Shown: one piece after another, positions 23,367 through 33,186 of the stretch
Layout of the letters: the number at the start of each line of letters is the position of its first letter
Numbering within the stretch: position 1 is the stretch's first letter
Origin: Pseudorhodobacter ferrugineus DSM 5888
Lineage (GTDB): Bacteria; Pseudomonadota; Alphaproteobacteria; Rhodobacterales; Rhodobacteraceae
NCBI RefSeq assembly: GCF_000420745.1
Contig: NZ_ATVN01000002.1
Location: 124,001 to 188,000 of the forward strand
Direction: 5' to 3'
Length of the DNA: 64,000 nt
Made by a program: the position numbers and the translations under genes
The notes under the pieces: model-generated
The model's input: only the letters and a program-made list of their open reading frames with translations
What the model was told of the DNA's origin: nothing
Databases searched by the model: none

Positions 23367-24902
23367 ATGAAAATCATACCCCGCGTGGCCACCACGCTGG
23401 CGGCACTGGCTGCTGCATCCAGCGCAAGTGCCCAATCCATCGACGAAACCGTCAACGCTGTCTTTGCCAGCTCGACCGGCTGGTTCGTCAACTTTATCTT
23501 TGCCCCGATCCCCGGCACCGGTTTTCCGTGGATCGTGGCATGGCTTGTCATCGCGGCCAGCCTGTTCACCCTCTATTTCGGCTTTATCCAGTTCCGCGTG
23601 ATCCGCCATTCGCTGCAAATCGTGTCGGGCAAATACTCCGACCCGAATGATGCCGGCGAAGTTTCCCATTTCCAAGCGCTTGCGACAGCCCTTTCGGGCA
23701 CCGTGGGTCTTGGCAACATCGCAGGCGTGGCCGTGGCCGTTGGCATCGGCGGTGCAGGGGCAACCTTCTGGATGATCCTCGCAGGCCTTTTGGGCATGGC
23801 GTCGAAATTCACCGAATGTACCTTGGGTGTGAAATACCGCAACGAATTCGCCAATGGCACCGTGTCCGGTGGCCCGATGTATTACATGACCAAAGGCTTT
23901 GCCGAACGCGGCCTGCCGGGTGGCAAATTCCTTGCCATTCTGTTCTCCATCTTCTGCGTCTTGGGCGCATTGGGCGGCGGCAATATGTTTCAAGCCAACC
24001 AAGCGCATGAACAACTCGCAGGTGTCTTTGGTGCATATCCTGGCTGGATCACAGGCGTTGTCTTTGCGGGCATCGTGTTTGCGGTCATCGTCGGCGGTCT
24101 GAAATCCATCGCCCAAGTCACCGAAAAGGTCGTCCCCTTCATGGGCATCCTGTACGTTGGCACAGCTTTGGTCATCCTGCTGATGAACGTCCAACACATC
24201 GGCCCGGCTTTTGGCCAAATCATCGACGGTGCCTTTACCGGCGCAGGCGTGGCGGGCGGCGTGGTTGGCGCGTTGATCCAAGGCTTCAAACGCGCGGCCT
24301 TTTCAAACGAGGCTGGCGTTGGTTCCGCCGCCATCGCCCACTCGGCAGTGCGCACCAAGGAACCCATCACCGAAGGTTTCGTATCGCTTTTGGAACCCTT
24401 CATCGACACGGTCGTCATCTGCACCATGACGGCGCTGGTGATCATCATCACAGGTCAGTTGATGATTGATCCAACAACCGGCGACTATATCCTGAATGAG
24501 GCGGGCCGCATCGTCACCCTCGACGGCTCCTCTGGCGTTGGCCTGACCTCGGCAGCCTTTGCATCGGCCTTCTCATGGTTCCCATATGTGCTGATGGTTG
24601 CCGTGTTGCTGTTCGCCTTTTCCACCATGCTGTCTTGGTCCTACTACGGGCTAAAGGCATGGACCTATATGTTCGGCGAAGGCAAAAATCAGGAACTGTC
24701 GTTCAAGATCCTGTTCTGCCTGTTCATCGTCATCGGTGCCTCGGCCAATCTTGGCCCCGTCATCGACTTTTCGGATGCGGCAATCTTTGCGATGGCCGTG
24801 GTGAATATCACCGCGCTCTACTTCCTGATGCCAATCGTAAAGCGGGAATTGAACAGCTACCTGACCCGTCTGCGTTCGGGTGAGATCAAGCGCTTTCACT
24901 GA
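23367..24902 (+). CDS. Alanine/glycine:cation symporter (AGCS family)
   Basis: A 511-residue inner-membrane transporter that would import alanine, glycine or similar amino acids with sodium. About eleven hydrophobic segments are visible. Family signatures include ALATALSGTVGLGNIAGVAVAV, SGGPMYYMTKGF, FKRAAFSNEAGVGSAAIAHSA and FAFSTMLSWSYYGLKAWTYMFG. The first 22 residues (ATTLAALAAASSASA, cut before QS) look like a cleaved signal peptide, a feature seen in some members with an extra N-terminal extension. Large loops are hydrophilic around residues 370-395. AGGGAGAG precedes ATG 23367. It is paired with the universal stress protein gene upstream and ends at a terminator. Confidence 0.9.
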   Translation: MKIIPRVATTLAALAAASSASAQSIDETVNAVFASSTGWFVNFIFAPIPGTGFPWIVAWLVIAASLFTLYFGFIQFRVIRHSLQIVSGKYSDPNDAGEVSHFQALATALSGTVGLGNIAGVAVAVGIGGAGATFWMILAGLLGMASKFTECTLGVKYRNEFANGTVSGGPMYYMTKGFAERGLPGGKFLAILFSIFCVLGALGGGNMFQANQAHEQLAGVFGAYPGWITGVVFAGIVFAVIVGGLKSIAQVTEKVVPFMGILYVGTALVILLMNVQHIGPAFGQIIDGAFTGAGVAGGVVGALIQGFKRAAFSNEAGVGSAAIAHSAVRTKEPITEGFVSLLEPFIDTVVICTMTALVIIITGQLMIDPTTGDYILNEAGRIVTLDGSSGVGLTSAAFASAFSWFPYVLMVAVLLFAFSTMLSWSYYGLKAWTYMFGEGKNQELSFKILFCLFIVIGASANLGPVIDFSDAAIFAMAVVNITALYFLMPIVKRELNSYLTRLRSGEIKRFH

Positions 24903-24941
24903 AGCGCCCGTGGTTTTGTAACCAGTGATCTGTTGAAACGC

Positions 24942-24966
24942 CGGGCTGTCATGGCCCGCCGTTTTT
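24942..24966 (+). terminator. Probable terminator after the symporter gene
   Basis: CGGGCT at 24942-24947 pairs with GGCCCG at 24953-24958 (one G-U pair), followed by CC, G and five T. The stem is short but the T-run and position are right. Confidence 0.6.
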
Positions 24967-24978
24967 CTATGTGCGGCC

Positions 24979-25602
24979 CTATACGGGTCTGCGCGCCACC
25001 AAATCTATCAAGGCCGCTGCCCCGTGATGCCCCGGTCCCTCTGTTAGATCTGCCTCGTACGCCTCCAGCCGCAAAATCTCAAAATCGTCAAACGCCCCTG
25101 CCAACATTTCTGGGGTATACAGATGCGCCTCAATCCGCGGCCCGCCAGATGTGTAGTGCATTTGCGCAGGCGTAAACCCGTGCAGCAAGATAAGGCCGCC
25201 CGGTTTCACCGTCCGCTTCATCCCCTCAAAAATCGCCGCACGAAATTCAGGTTCGGCAAATTGGATAAACACCGCGACCACCACGTCAAACGCCGCCTCC
25301 TGCCAGTCCCACGCCCGCAAATCTGCCAGCTGTAAGGTCAGGCTAACGTTGCGGCTGTCAGCCAGCGCACGCGCCTTGGCCAACCCGTTTTCCGCCGCAT
25401 CCATCGCCGTGACGTGCAAGCCCTGCTGCGCCAACCAAACCGAATTGCGCCCTTCGCCATCGGCAACCACCAAGGCCGATTGTCCGGCAGTCAGATGCTG
25501 GCGCTGGTCCAGCAAAAACTGTGCAGGTTCGGTGCCAAACAGATAATCCGTCCGGTCATATCGCTGGTTCCACATCGCGCCGCTCCATTTTGTATCGGTC
25601 AT
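24979..25602 (-). CDS. Class I SAM-dependent methyltransferase
   Basis: A 207-residue cytosolic methyltransferase. Motif I is degenerate but recognisable as ALVVADGEGRNSVWLAQQG, where S-adenosylmethionine would bind. It is followed by VTAMDAAENGLAKARALA, then LADLRAWDW and FDVVVAVFIQFAEPEFRAAIF, and RTVKPGGLILLHGF, which are motifs II to VI in order. The layout resembles TehB and thiopurine-methyltransferase-like enzymes that act on small molecules such as tellurite, but the target cannot be assigned. It is convergent with the symporter gene and separated by 36 bp from the VOC-family gene on the same strand. Confidence 0.8.
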   Translation of the reverse strand: MTDTKWSGAMWNQRYDRTDYLFGTEPAQFLLDQRQHLTAGQSALVVADGEGRNSVWLAQQGLHVTAMDAAENGLAKARALADSRNVSLTLQLADLRAWDWQEAAFDVVVAVFIQFAEPEFRAAIFEGMKRTVKPGGLILLHGFTPAQMHYTSGGPRIEAHLYTPEMLAGAFDDFEILRLEAYEADLTEGPGHHGAAALIDLVARRPV

Positions 25603-25638
25603 AAAATTCGTAGGTCGGGGTTCACCCCCGACTCCTCC

Positions 25639-26055
25639 CTATCCGTCCCGCCCCGGCTCATTCGGATCACTCGAAAACAACGCAATCTTGTTGCCCGTTG
25701 GGTCGCGCAAATAACCCACGTAAAACTGCGGCCCATACGCTGCGCGAAAGCCGGGTTTTCCCTCATCCAACCCGCCTGCGGCCACTGCGGCGGTGTGCAG
25801 CCTGCGGACCTCGTTTTGGCTGCCAGCCTCAAAGGCCACCATCGCGCCATTGCCGGATGAGGCGGGATGCCCGTCAAACGTCGGTTTCACATAGAAATCA
25901 GGCGAAACGGCGCGCTGGCCAACCGCAACTGGCACCGCAAAACTAAGCCCCTCGGCCCCTTCGGTCAGCCCATAGCCAAGCGCGGGCAGAAAGGCCGTAT
26001 AAAACCGTTTCGCGCGGGCAATATCATCGGCGCCGACAGTGACATAGGCAATCAT
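25639..26055 (-). CDS. VOC-family (glyoxalase/bleomycin-resistance fold) protein
   Basis: A 138-residue single-domain protein of the vicinal-oxygen-chelate fold. MIAYVTVGADDIARAKRFYTAFLPALGYGL is the typical first beta-alpha-beta module, and GPQFYVGYLRDPTGNKIALF is the characteristic C-terminal strand with a metal-ligand glutamate position here replaced by lysine (usual DPDGNxIE). HTAAVAAGGLDEGKPGFRAAYG fits the middle. Such proteins may be lyases, dioxygenases or binding proteins; none can be assigned. ATG 26055 is chosen since the upstream extension runs through AT-rich promoter-like sequence and a hairpin. Confidence 0.75.
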   Translation of the reverse strand: MIAYVTVGADDIARAKRFYTAFLPALGYGLTEGAEGLSFAVPVAVGQRAVSPDFYVKPTFDGHPASSGNGAMVAFEAGSQNEVRRLHTAAVAAGGLDEGKPGFRAAYGPQFYVGYLRDPTGNKIALFSSDPNEPGRDG

Positions 26056-26164
26056 GCTGGCGTGTCCCTTTCCCCTTGCTTGTGGCAAGGCGTTGCCCTG
26101 CGTCCGCGTTAAAATTTGGTTAACAAAAACAGCAAAATATATTAGAATCAGTGGTTTGCGAAAA

Positions 26165-26190
26165 TGTCCGCGCGCGAACACGCGCGGACA
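26165..26190. repeat. Perfect 10-bp hairpin containing a TGT-N10-ACA motif
   Basis: TGTCCGCGCG at 26165-26174 and CGCGCGGACA at 26181-26190 pair perfectly around six bases. The first 16 bases, TGTCCGCGCGCGAACA, recur with one change at 45485-45500. It lies between the bioY stop codon and the VOC gene on the same strand, with no T-run. Confidence 0.6.
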
Positions 26191-26211
26191 AATCGCTTAA
26201 ATCGCGCTGTT

Positions 26212-26754
26212 TCAGCCCCGCGATAAAACCGCCTCGGGCCGCAGTTTTGCCAGCCCTTGGGTGATGAATCCGGCCATCCCTGCCTTGATCAAATCGCCGG
26301 GAATATAGGCCCCAACCAGCAAAGATGCCGCAACCCAGCCTTTGCCCAGAACCAGCGCCATGCCGGTGATTCCGAACAGATACAGCACCAAAACCCCACC
26401 AATCAAAGCGCCGCCAAAGGCCGCGACCCCAATCGCCGCGCGGGTCTTTTCGACGATCAATCCTGCCACAAAAGCCGCGATTGGAAAGCCGATCACAAAG
26501 CCAACAGTCGGGCTGGAAAACACCCCCAACCCACCACGCCCGCCGCTGAGCAAGGGCAGGCCAAGGGCAACCAATCCAACAAACAAAAGCGCGGCAAGAA
26601 ACCCGCGTTTCGCCCCCAAAACCGTCCCACACAGCATCACACCCAAACTTTGCGCCGTGATCGGCACCCCGCTGGCAAGGCTGATTTGTGGCACCAAACC
26701 CAGCACCGCGATCAAGGCCGCAAACAGCGCGATATAGGTTACATTTTTTTCCAT
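26212..26754 (-). CDS. bioY: Biotin ECF transporter substrate-binding component
   Basis: A 180-residue membrane protein with about six hydrophobic segments. It has the BioY features LASGVPITAQSLGVMLCGTVLGAKRGFLA and LGLPLLSGGRGGLGVFSSPTVGFVIGFPIAAF, which form the biotin pocket. It is the specificity (S) component that binds biotin at the membrane, working with the BioM ATPase and BioN coupling protein encoded immediately upstream on the same strand, the standard bioMNY operon. ATG 26754 is used; the stop codon of bioN lies 19 bp upstream of this start. I see no BioR box near the operon. Confidence 0.92.
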   Translation of the reverse strand: MEKNVTYIALFAALIAVLGLVPQISLASGVPITAQSLGVMLCGTVLGAKRGFLAALLFVGLVALGLPLLSGGRGGLGVFSSPTVGFVIGFPIAAFVAGLIVEKTRAAIGVAAFGGALIGGVLVLYLFGITGMALVLGKGWVAASLLVGAYIPGDLIKAGMAGFITQGLAKLRPEAVLSRG

Positions 26755-26773
26755 CAGTTCCGTTCCATTCCTG

Positions 26774-27370
26774 TTATAACCCGCCCCGCGCCCGAATAGC
26801 CTCGGCCACGCGGTCGGCATCATCCAGCGCCATCAAACTGATTGGCAGCACAATCCGCCAGTTCACCCGCCGTGCCGATCTTGCCCGCCATGCCTGCCCC
26901 AACTGCCCCGCCTTGTCCATCAAAACCGGGGTGAACCGGATCACCAAAGCCACCGCCACCGCCAACACCCGCGGCTTAACCCCGAACCGTGCCAAAGGGA
27001 CGGCGAGCCGTTCGACCACGCCAATCATATCATCCAGCCGCGTGGTCATAGTGACCAGATTTGCCAGCGCCACCGCGACCATCATCTTACCACCAATCGC
27101 CGCCCCAAGCGCCCAGTCGCTGGTCCAAGCATGCCACAGCACCAAGATCGCCAAAAACGGCCAAAGCGGGCGCAGCATGGCGGCACCATAGCGGGCGAAG
27201 GTCAGTCCAAAAGCAAGATAGACACCGCACACCAACGCGCCCGCACCCAAGATGAACCAAAGGTTCTGCAAGCTGAAGATGACAACGCTCAGCCCCGCAA
27301 GGGCCGCCAGTTTCGGCCCCGCACCCAGCTTGTGCAAGGGCGTTTCAGTTGGTGAGGTCAGTGTCAGCAT
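26774..27370 (-). CDS. bioN: Biotin ECF transporter transmembrane coupling component
   Basis: A 198-residue T-component. Hydrophobic segments lie near residues 20-40, 45-65, 70-90 and 100-125. The cytoplasmic coupling motifs are visible as RRSARRVNW (A-R-x, near residue 165) and AIRARGGL at the C-terminus, where ECF T-proteins carry paired Ala-Arg-Gly signatures that contact the ATPase. It overlaps bioM by 26 bp, indicating coupled translation, and precedes bioY. With these it forms the complete biotin importer. It is shorter than T-components of other ECF systems but normal for BioN. Confidence 0.9.
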   Translation of the reverse strand: MLTLTSPTETPLHKLGAGPKLAALAGLSVVIFSLQNLWFILGAGALVCGVYLAFGLTFARYGAAMLRPLWPFLAILVLWHAWTSDWALGAAIGGKMMVAVALANLVTMTTRLDDMIGVVERLAVPLARFGVKPRVLAVAVALVIRFTPVLMDKAGQLGQAWRARSARRVNWRIVLPISLMALDDADRVAEAIRARGGL

Positions 27371-28091
27371 CAGTGCCCCCCAATCGGGCCATCTCGGCCG
27401 TGAACGCCTCAACAATCGGCCCCGCGTGCCCATCGGCCCGCACGCGCCCTCCTTCAATCCAGATCACACGATCATAGCCAGCCAATGTCTTTGGATCATG
27501 GGTGATCAAAATCAGGCGCTGCGGCAAAGCCGCCAATTCGCGTGCTAGACGGGCCTGGGTTGGCAAATCAAGACCTGCAAAGGGTTCGTCCAGCAAGATC
27601 GTTTGCGGCTGCATCGCAAGAACGGCCAAAAGGCACAGGAAATGCCGCTGGCCTTGCGAAAGGGCGGTGACAGAATGGTCCTCCCAGTGGCTGCGACCGT
27701 GACGGGCCAAAAGGTCTGTAACGGCTTGGGCAGAGGCCACTTTGTCCATGCCTTGTTGGCGCAGGCCAAAGGCCAGTTCCTCGGCGACAGTTGGAAAGAT
27801 GATCTGATGGTCGGGGTTTTGAAACAAGATCCCGATGCGCGACAGCATGGCCTTGCGGTCGCTTGCAGGCACATGGCTGCCCAGCCGCACAGTGCCTGTT
27901 GTGGGGGCAATCAACCCCGCCACCAGCCGCAGGAATGTAGACTTGCCCGACCCGTTGCGTCCGATAATGCCGATGCGGCGTTCAACCAAATGCAAATCCA
28001 ATCCCGACAGAATGGGCCGGCTAGCAACGGCATAGCCTGCATTCACCAGCACAGGGCCGTCGATATCGGCAAAGGGGGGGCTATCTGGCAT
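27345..28091 (-). CDS. bioM: Biotin ECF transporter ATP-binding component
   Basis: A 248-residue ATPase that drives biotin uptake. Walker A is GRNGSGKST (near residues 39-47), the Q-loop is LFQNPDHQIIFPTV, which matches the ECF-type NPDxQ motif, the signature is SQGQRHFLCLLA, and Walker B is TILLDEPFAGLDL. THDPKTL holds the H-loop. It is the first gene of bioM-bioN-bioY. Upstream lies a 165-bp region shared with a lipoprotein terminator. No BioR site was seen. Confidence 0.92.
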   Translation of the reverse strand: MPDSPPFADIDGPVLVNAGYAVASRPILSGLDLHLVERRIGIIGRNGSGKSTFLRLVAGLIAPTTGTVRLGSHVPASDRKAMLSRIGILFQNPDHQIIFPTVAEELAFGLRQQGMDKVASAQAVTDLLARHGRSHWEDHSVTALSQGQRHFLCLLAVLAMQPQTILLDEPFAGLDLPTQARLARELAALPQRLILITHDPKTLAGYDRVIWIEGGRVRADGHAGPIVEAFTAEMARLGGTDADTDLTN

Positions 28092-28157
28092 AGGCTCGCA
28101 AATAAAGGAACGCGTTGCGCGCTTTTAGCGGGTTCGCGCCGCGCTGTCAAGCAAGCA

Positions 28158-28197
28158 TAAAAAAGGCCGGATCGCCCCGATTTGAGAGGATCCGGCC
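28158..28197 (-). terminator. Terminator of the glycine-zipper lipoprotein gene
   Basis: GGCCGGATC (28165-28173) and GATCCGGCC (28189-28197) form a perfect 9-bp stem. Read on the minus strand it is followed by a run of six T (28164-28159), about 60 bp after the lipoprotein stop codon. Confidence 0.85.
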
Positions 28198-28256
28198 AAG
28201 TGGGACACGGGGAAATGTGTCGAGAGGGAACAACAGGACTTAATCGTCAGGCGCAC

Positions 28257-28517
28257 TTAGCAGGCGGCGATGAAACGTTCGCCACGGCTGTTGCGGTAGT
28301 AGCATTGGTTTGGACGGGGGGCTGTACCGATCAAGGTCGATGCGGCAACGCCTGCGGCGGCTCCCAAAGCGGCCCCTGCAAGACGGTTGTCGCTGTCAGA
28401 GACAGCAGCACCGAGAACGCCACCAGCAACGGCACCGGCCGCAGCGTTTTGATTACCGGTTTGGCACCCAGAAAGTGCGAGCGCGGCAAGGGGAAGAACG
28501 TATAGCAGCTTTGTCAT
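28257..28517 (-). CDS. Small glycine-zipper lipoprotein
   Basis: An 86-residue exported protein. Residues 1-18 form a lipoprotein signal peptide with lipobox LSGC, so the mature protein starts at Cys18 and is membrane-anchored. Residues 25-65 form a glycine-zipper segment of alternating Gly/Ala (AAAGAVAGGVLGAAVS, AGAALGAAAGVAAS) that is thought to insert in or associate with membranes. The C-terminus ends in CYYRNSRGERFIAAC with two cysteines. A ribosome binding site (GAGGAT) and its own terminator make it monocistronic. The fold is like the OmpA-linked 17-kDa antigen group; no function is established. Confidence 0.8.
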   Translation of the reverse strand: MTKLLYVLPLAALALSGCQTGNQNAAAGAVAGGVLGAAVSDSDNRLAGAALGAAAGVAASTLIGTAPRPNQCYYRNSRGERFIAAC

Positions 28518-28614
28518 TTTATCCTCGCATTATGTGATTTCGAGGAGGAAACGCTGGCGCTGATCAAAAGGTTCCCGTTCGATGCGGTTTTTTTCTGCCC
28601 GCGTGGGGGGGGAT

Positions 28615-28641
28615 GAGAAAAAAGGGGCCTTTCAGCCCCTT
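28615..28641 (-). terminator. Terminator of the gabT-like gene
   Basis: AAGGGGC (28622-28628) and GCCCCTT (28635-28641) form the stem. On the minus strand it is followed by a T-run (the A-run ending at 28622). It lies 22 bp after the gabT stop codon. Confidence 0.8.
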
Positions 28642-28663
28642 TCTGTATCAGTGCTTTATTGCT

Positions 28664-29944
28664 TCATGCCTTGCGGGCTGCGGCGACAGAGGCTTCGAGG
28701 ATATCCATTGCTTCGGCAAAATGGTCATCGGGAATGGTGATCGGCGCGAGGAAGCGGATGACGTTGCCGTAGACACCACAGGTCAGCAAAATCAGATTGC
28801 GCTTCAACGCCTCCAACCGCACGCGGTTGGTGAAATCGGCGTCTGGTTCATGTGTGTTGGGATTGCCGAATTCGACCGCGACCATAAAGCCGGGGCCGCG
28901 GATATCAATTACCTCGGGCGTGATGGACCGGATCGCCTCCAGCTTTTGGCGCAGACGGCTGCCCAGTTCATTGGCGCGGTCACAAAGTTGTTCTTCCTCG
29001 ATCACATCAAGCACGGCATTGGCCGCTGCAATGCCAAGCGGGTTGCCGGCATAGGTGCCACCAAGCCCACCGGGGCGGGCGGCGTCCATCAGATCGGCGC
29101 GACCAGTTACAGCAGCAAGTGGCAAGCCACCAGCCAAGCCTTTGGCCATGCAGGTCATATCGGCGGCCACGTCATATCCATGCATTGCAAACATCGTGCC
29201 GGTGCGGGCAAAACCTGTCTGCACTTCATCCGCGATCATCAGGATGCCATGTTCATTGCAGAACGCCCGCAAGCTGCGTAGCAGATCCGGCGGCGCAGGG
29301 TAAAAGCCGCCTTCGCCTTGGACAGGTTCAAAGATGATGGCAGCCACGCGGTCTGGGTCGAGGTCGGATTTGAACAGTTTGTTCAGCGATGACATTGCAT
29401 CGGCGGTTGAAATGCCGTGGACATCTTGCGGGAAGGGGACGTGATAGACATCGGGCATCATCGCGCCAAAGCCCTTTTTATAGGGTTCAACCTTGCCCGT
29501 CAGGGACATGCCCATGAAGGTACGGCCGTGGAACGCGCCGCCAAAGGCGATGATTGCGGGACGATTGGTCGCAATGCGGGCAATTTTAATCGCATTTTCA
29601 ACAGATTCCGCGCCCGTGGTGACAAAGATCGTCTTTTTCGGGAAATCGCCGGGGACCAGTTCGTTCAGGCGTTCGGCCAAGCGCACATAGGGTTCATAGG
29701 GCATCACCTGATGGCAGGTGTGGGTAAAACGGCCCAGCTGTTCGGTGACGGCCGCCATCACTTTGGGGTGGCAATGGCCTGTGTTGACCACGGCGATGCC
29801 TGCGGCAAAGTCGATATAGCGGTTGCCTTCGATATCCCAGACCTCGGCGTTCAGGGCGCGGTCGGCGTAGATCTGGGTCATCATACCCACACCACGCGAA
29901 ATCGCCTCGTCCCGCCGCTTGGCCACTTCTGCATTCAACATCAT
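28664..29944 (-). CDS. gabT: 4-aminobutyrate aminotransferase
   Basis: A 426-residue class III pyridoxal-phosphate aminotransferase that moves the amino group of GABA (or 5-aminovalerate) to 2-oxoglutarate. Motifs include ATNRPAIIAFGGAFHGRT, EPVQGEGGFYPAP, LMIADEVQTGFARTGT and TCMAKGLAGGLPLAAV, which holds the lysine that binds PLP. GLGGTYAGNPLGIAAANAVLDVI and the overall length match GabT. Two adjacent ATG codons (29944 and 29941) follow GGGG; GTG 29950 is a less likely start. It is a single gene with its own terminator and no linked semialdehyde dehydrogenase. The exact donor amine is inferred from similarity. Confidence 0.88.
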   Translation of the reverse strand: MMLNAEVAKRRDEAISRGVGMMTQIYADRALNAEVWDIEGNRYIDFAAGIAVVNTGHCHPKVMAAVTEQLGRFTHTCHQVMPYEPYVRLAERLNELVPGDFPKKTIFVTTGAESVENAIKIARIATNRPAIIAFGGAFHGRTFMGMSLTGKVEPYKKGFGAMMPDVYHVPFPQDVHGISTADAMSSLNKLFKSDLDPDRVAAIIFEPVQGEGGFYPAPPDLLRSLRAFCNEHGILMIADEVQTGFARTGTMFAMHGYDVAADMTCMAKGLAGGLPLAAVTGRADLMDAARPGGLGGTYAGNPLGIAAANAVLDVIEEEQLCDRANELGSRLRQKLEAIRSITPEVIDIRGPGFMVAVEFGNPNTHEPDADFTNRVRLEALKRNLILLTCGVYGNVIRFLAPITIPDDHFAEAMDILEASVAAARKA

Positions 29945-30157
29945 CGTCACCCCGATTGGAAATTTTGCTGATTTGACATTGTTTTTGGGCCCGCTTCAAC
30001 CTGTCTTTGTTGTTAGATGTAAGCAGACACCAATGGATGCAGCGTGTCAGAGAGAGCTGCGATAGAATATTGCTCTGTTTTTGGGAATGGCAGGGGAATA
30101 TTCGAACGAAGATGCGATTTCGGCGTGACATGCGTAGAATATTTGCGGGCACGCCGC

Positions 30158-30574
30158 TCACTCTTCGCCGCCAGCCGCTTTCATCAGGCGATCAGCCTTT
30201 TTGCGGACAAGAACGGTGCGCAGATCATGCATTGCCAGCAGCAAGGTGTCTGTGACCTGGTCTAATTGTTCTTCATTAGCGCGGGTTTGCACCCATTGGG
30301 CCGTCAGGTTCATATGGTCGACGGCGCGTAAGATGTCGTCTACCTCGCGCTCGGCCAATTGGTGGGACCGGTGCGCGATCCAGCCTTGGATTTCGGCCAG
30401 ATCTTCGGCGGTCAAGGCGCGGTCGCCATGCGGCTTTACCTCGCCGTTACGGATGTTGATGGTGGCGATCTGGTCCATTTCAATGCGGCGTTGGCGATTC
30501 TCGGTATCAACCCGAAACACCAACGCGCCATTTTCGCGGATCCTGAAGTAATAATCCGGCAGATCGCCCGCCAT
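30158..30574 (-). CDS. Conserved protein of unknown function, 138 residues
   Basis: I do not recognise a named family. The N-terminal part (PDYYFRIRENGALVFRVDTENRQRRIEMDQIATINIRNGEVKPHG) looks like a small beta-rich domain, and the C-terminal half (TAEDLAEIQGWIAHR, VDDILRAVDHMNLTAQWVQTRA, TDTLLLAMHDLRTVLVRKKADRL) is helical and probably coiled. No membrane segment or signal peptide is seen. It lies 10 bp downstream of the aspartate aminotransferase on the same strand, so it is probably its operon partner. It has the codon use of its neighbours and is likely a genuine lineage-specific cytosolic protein. Confidence 0.65.
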   Translation of the reverse strand: MAGDLPDYYFRIRENGALVFRVDTENRQRRIEMDQIATINIRNGEVKPHGDRALTAEDLAEIQGWIAHRSHQLAEREVDDILRAVDHMNLTAQWVQTRANEEQLDQVTDTLLLAMHDLRTVLVRKKADRLMKAAGGEE

Positions 30575-30584
30575 AATGCCCCCG

Positions 30585-31856
<1,272 letters not shown>

Positions 31857-31910
31857 TTAGGGTGCGCTGCAAGTGCGATCAAGTACTAAGAATCCCAAAG
31901 GAGTGATGGA

Positions 31911-32306
31911 ATGACCGATATGGACATGTCTGATTGGTACAGCGCTGAAGCCGCAACCTTTGGCGACCGTTTGGCCGGCGCGCGCGAGGCGGCAAATCTG
32001 ACCCAAGAGGCGCTGGCGCGGCGTTTGGGCGTTAAGCTGGTGACTATCCAGAATTGGGAAAACGATCATTCCGAGCCGCGTGCCAACAAGTTGCAGATGG
32101 TTTCTGGCATGTTGAACGTATCCATGCGCTGGCTGCTGACCGGCGAAGGTGACGGAATCGAAAGCCCAGTTGAGGCGGGCAGCGGTGATCTGCTGAAGGC
32201 TCTTGCCGAAATGTCGCGGATGCGCGCACAAATGCTGGCGTTGTCTCAAGATATGGGGCATCTGGAAAAGAGGATGCGGGCATTGATGCGAGAGACCACA
32301 GTATGA
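31911..32306 (+). CDS. XRE-family helix-turn-helix regulator
   Basis: A 131-residue regulator. The helix-turn-helix occupies about residues 16-72 (FGDRLAGAREAANLTQEALARRLGVKLVTIQNWENDHSEPRANKL), with RWLLTGEGDG closing the domain. The C-terminal part (about 85-128) is a heptad-like, methionine-rich helix, probably for oligomerisation. Its stop codon overlaps the start of sdhE by ATGA, so the two are translationally coupled, an arrangement whose reason is not known. The gene is divergent from the aspartate aminotransferase. Ligand and targets are unknown. Confidence 0.85.
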   Translation: MTDMDMSDWYSAEAATFGDRLAGAREAANLTQEALARRLGVKLVTIQNWENDHSEPRANKLQMVSGMLNVSMRWLLTGEGDGIESPVEAGSGDLLKALAEMSRMRAQMLALSQDMGHLEKRMRALMRETTV

Positions 32307-32572
32307 GCGAAACAGCAGAGGCGCGGTTGAAGCGCATGGCAATGCGGTCTTGGCGGCGTGGCACCAAGGAAATGGATATGATTCTTGGTCCCTTTGGTGA
32401 TCTGCATCTGGCCGGGATGGGCCCGCAGACACTTGATCTTTACGATCAGCTGCTATGGGAAAATGATCAAGAGCTGTTGCCTTGGGTTTTGGGCCAGGTC
32501 GCACCGCCCCCTGCCTATGACGAGCTGATTGCCGAGATCGGGGCTTTCGCCCGTGCGCGGTTGCAAGCCTGA
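32303..32572 (+). CDS. sdhE: FAD assembly factor for succinate dehydrogenase (SdhE/SDHAF2 family)
   Basis: An 89-residue cytosolic protein that helps attach FAD covalently to SdhA. The family motif RRGTKEMDMILGPF (RGxxE) is at about residues 19-32, and the rest (LDLYDQLLWENDQELLPWVLGQ) matches the second conserved segment with the acidic and tryptophan positions. Its length is normal for the family. It overlaps the XRE regulator gene and is not next to sdh genes in this window. Confidence is high because the motif is specific. Confidence 0.9.
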   Translation: MSETAEARLKRMAMRSWRRGTKEMDMILGPFGDLHLAGMGPQTLDLYDQLLWENDQELLPWVLGQVAPPPAYDELIAEIGAFARARLQA

Positions 32573-32682
32573 CCCCCGCACAGCTTATTTTGACAAATTC
32601 GTGACGAAACTGCCGTGAGTTTACGGAATGTTTGTGTTTTGTGCTGATTCTGTCCCTATCAATTCTTGGGGCGGAGACGACA

Positions 32683-33180
32683 ATGACAGTACATACAAAC
32701 CTACTCGATGGCTCGCACAAGGCACTTATGGCCAGTTATCTGGAAAGCCTTGCGCTGGTCGAACGGCTGCACAGATTGCTGCTGGATGTGGTCAAGGATG
32801 AGTTTGAGCGTGTGGGCGTGCTAGAGATCAACTCGGTTCAGGCGCTGCTGCTGTTCAATATCGGCGAGAATGAGGTAACGGCGGGCGAGTTGAAATCGCG
32901 TGGCTATTATCAAGGATCCAACGTCAGCTATAACCTGAAAAAGCTTGTGGAACTGGGCTATATGCACCATCAGCGGTCTGAAATTGACCGCCGGTCCGTG
33001 CGGGTGCGGCTGACGGAAAAGGGACGCAATGTGCGCACATTGCTGAATGATCTGTTCGCACGCCATACCGAAGGCTTTGAAAAACGCGGAATTATTGATG
33101 CGACTGGCATGGAAGATATCAACCAATCGCTGAAGCGGATGGAACGGTATTGGGCAGACCAGATCCGCTATATTTACTGA
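32683..33180 (+). CDS. MarR-family winged-helix regulator, LdtR-like
   Basis: A 165-residue regulator. The winged helix spans about residues 45-125, with VQALLLFNIGENEVTAGELKSRGYYQGSNVSYNLKKLVELGYMHHQRSEIDRRSVRVRLTEKG. The N-terminus SYLESLALVERLHRLLLDVVKDEFERVG is the dimerisation helix. It resembles the alphaproteobacterial regulator LdtR, which controls genes for L,D-transpeptidases and stress tolerance, but that link is by similarity only. I chose ATG 32683 because the open frame upstream runs through the promoter region. It is convergent with the kpsC gene, with 6 bp between stop codons. Confidence 0.75.
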   Translation: MTVHTNLLDGSHKALMASYLESLALVERLHRLLLDVVKDEFERVGVLEINSVQALLLFNIGENEVTAGELKSRGYYQGSNVSYNLKKLVELGYMHHQRSEIDRRSVRVRLTEKGRNVRTLLNDLFARHTEGFEKRGIIDATGMEDINQSLKRMERYWADQIRYIY

Positions 33181-33186
33181 TCTCTG

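Noticed and set aside
28092-28164. BioR box ahead of bioM
   Set aside because: No sequence close to TTATNNATAA is present in the upstream region.
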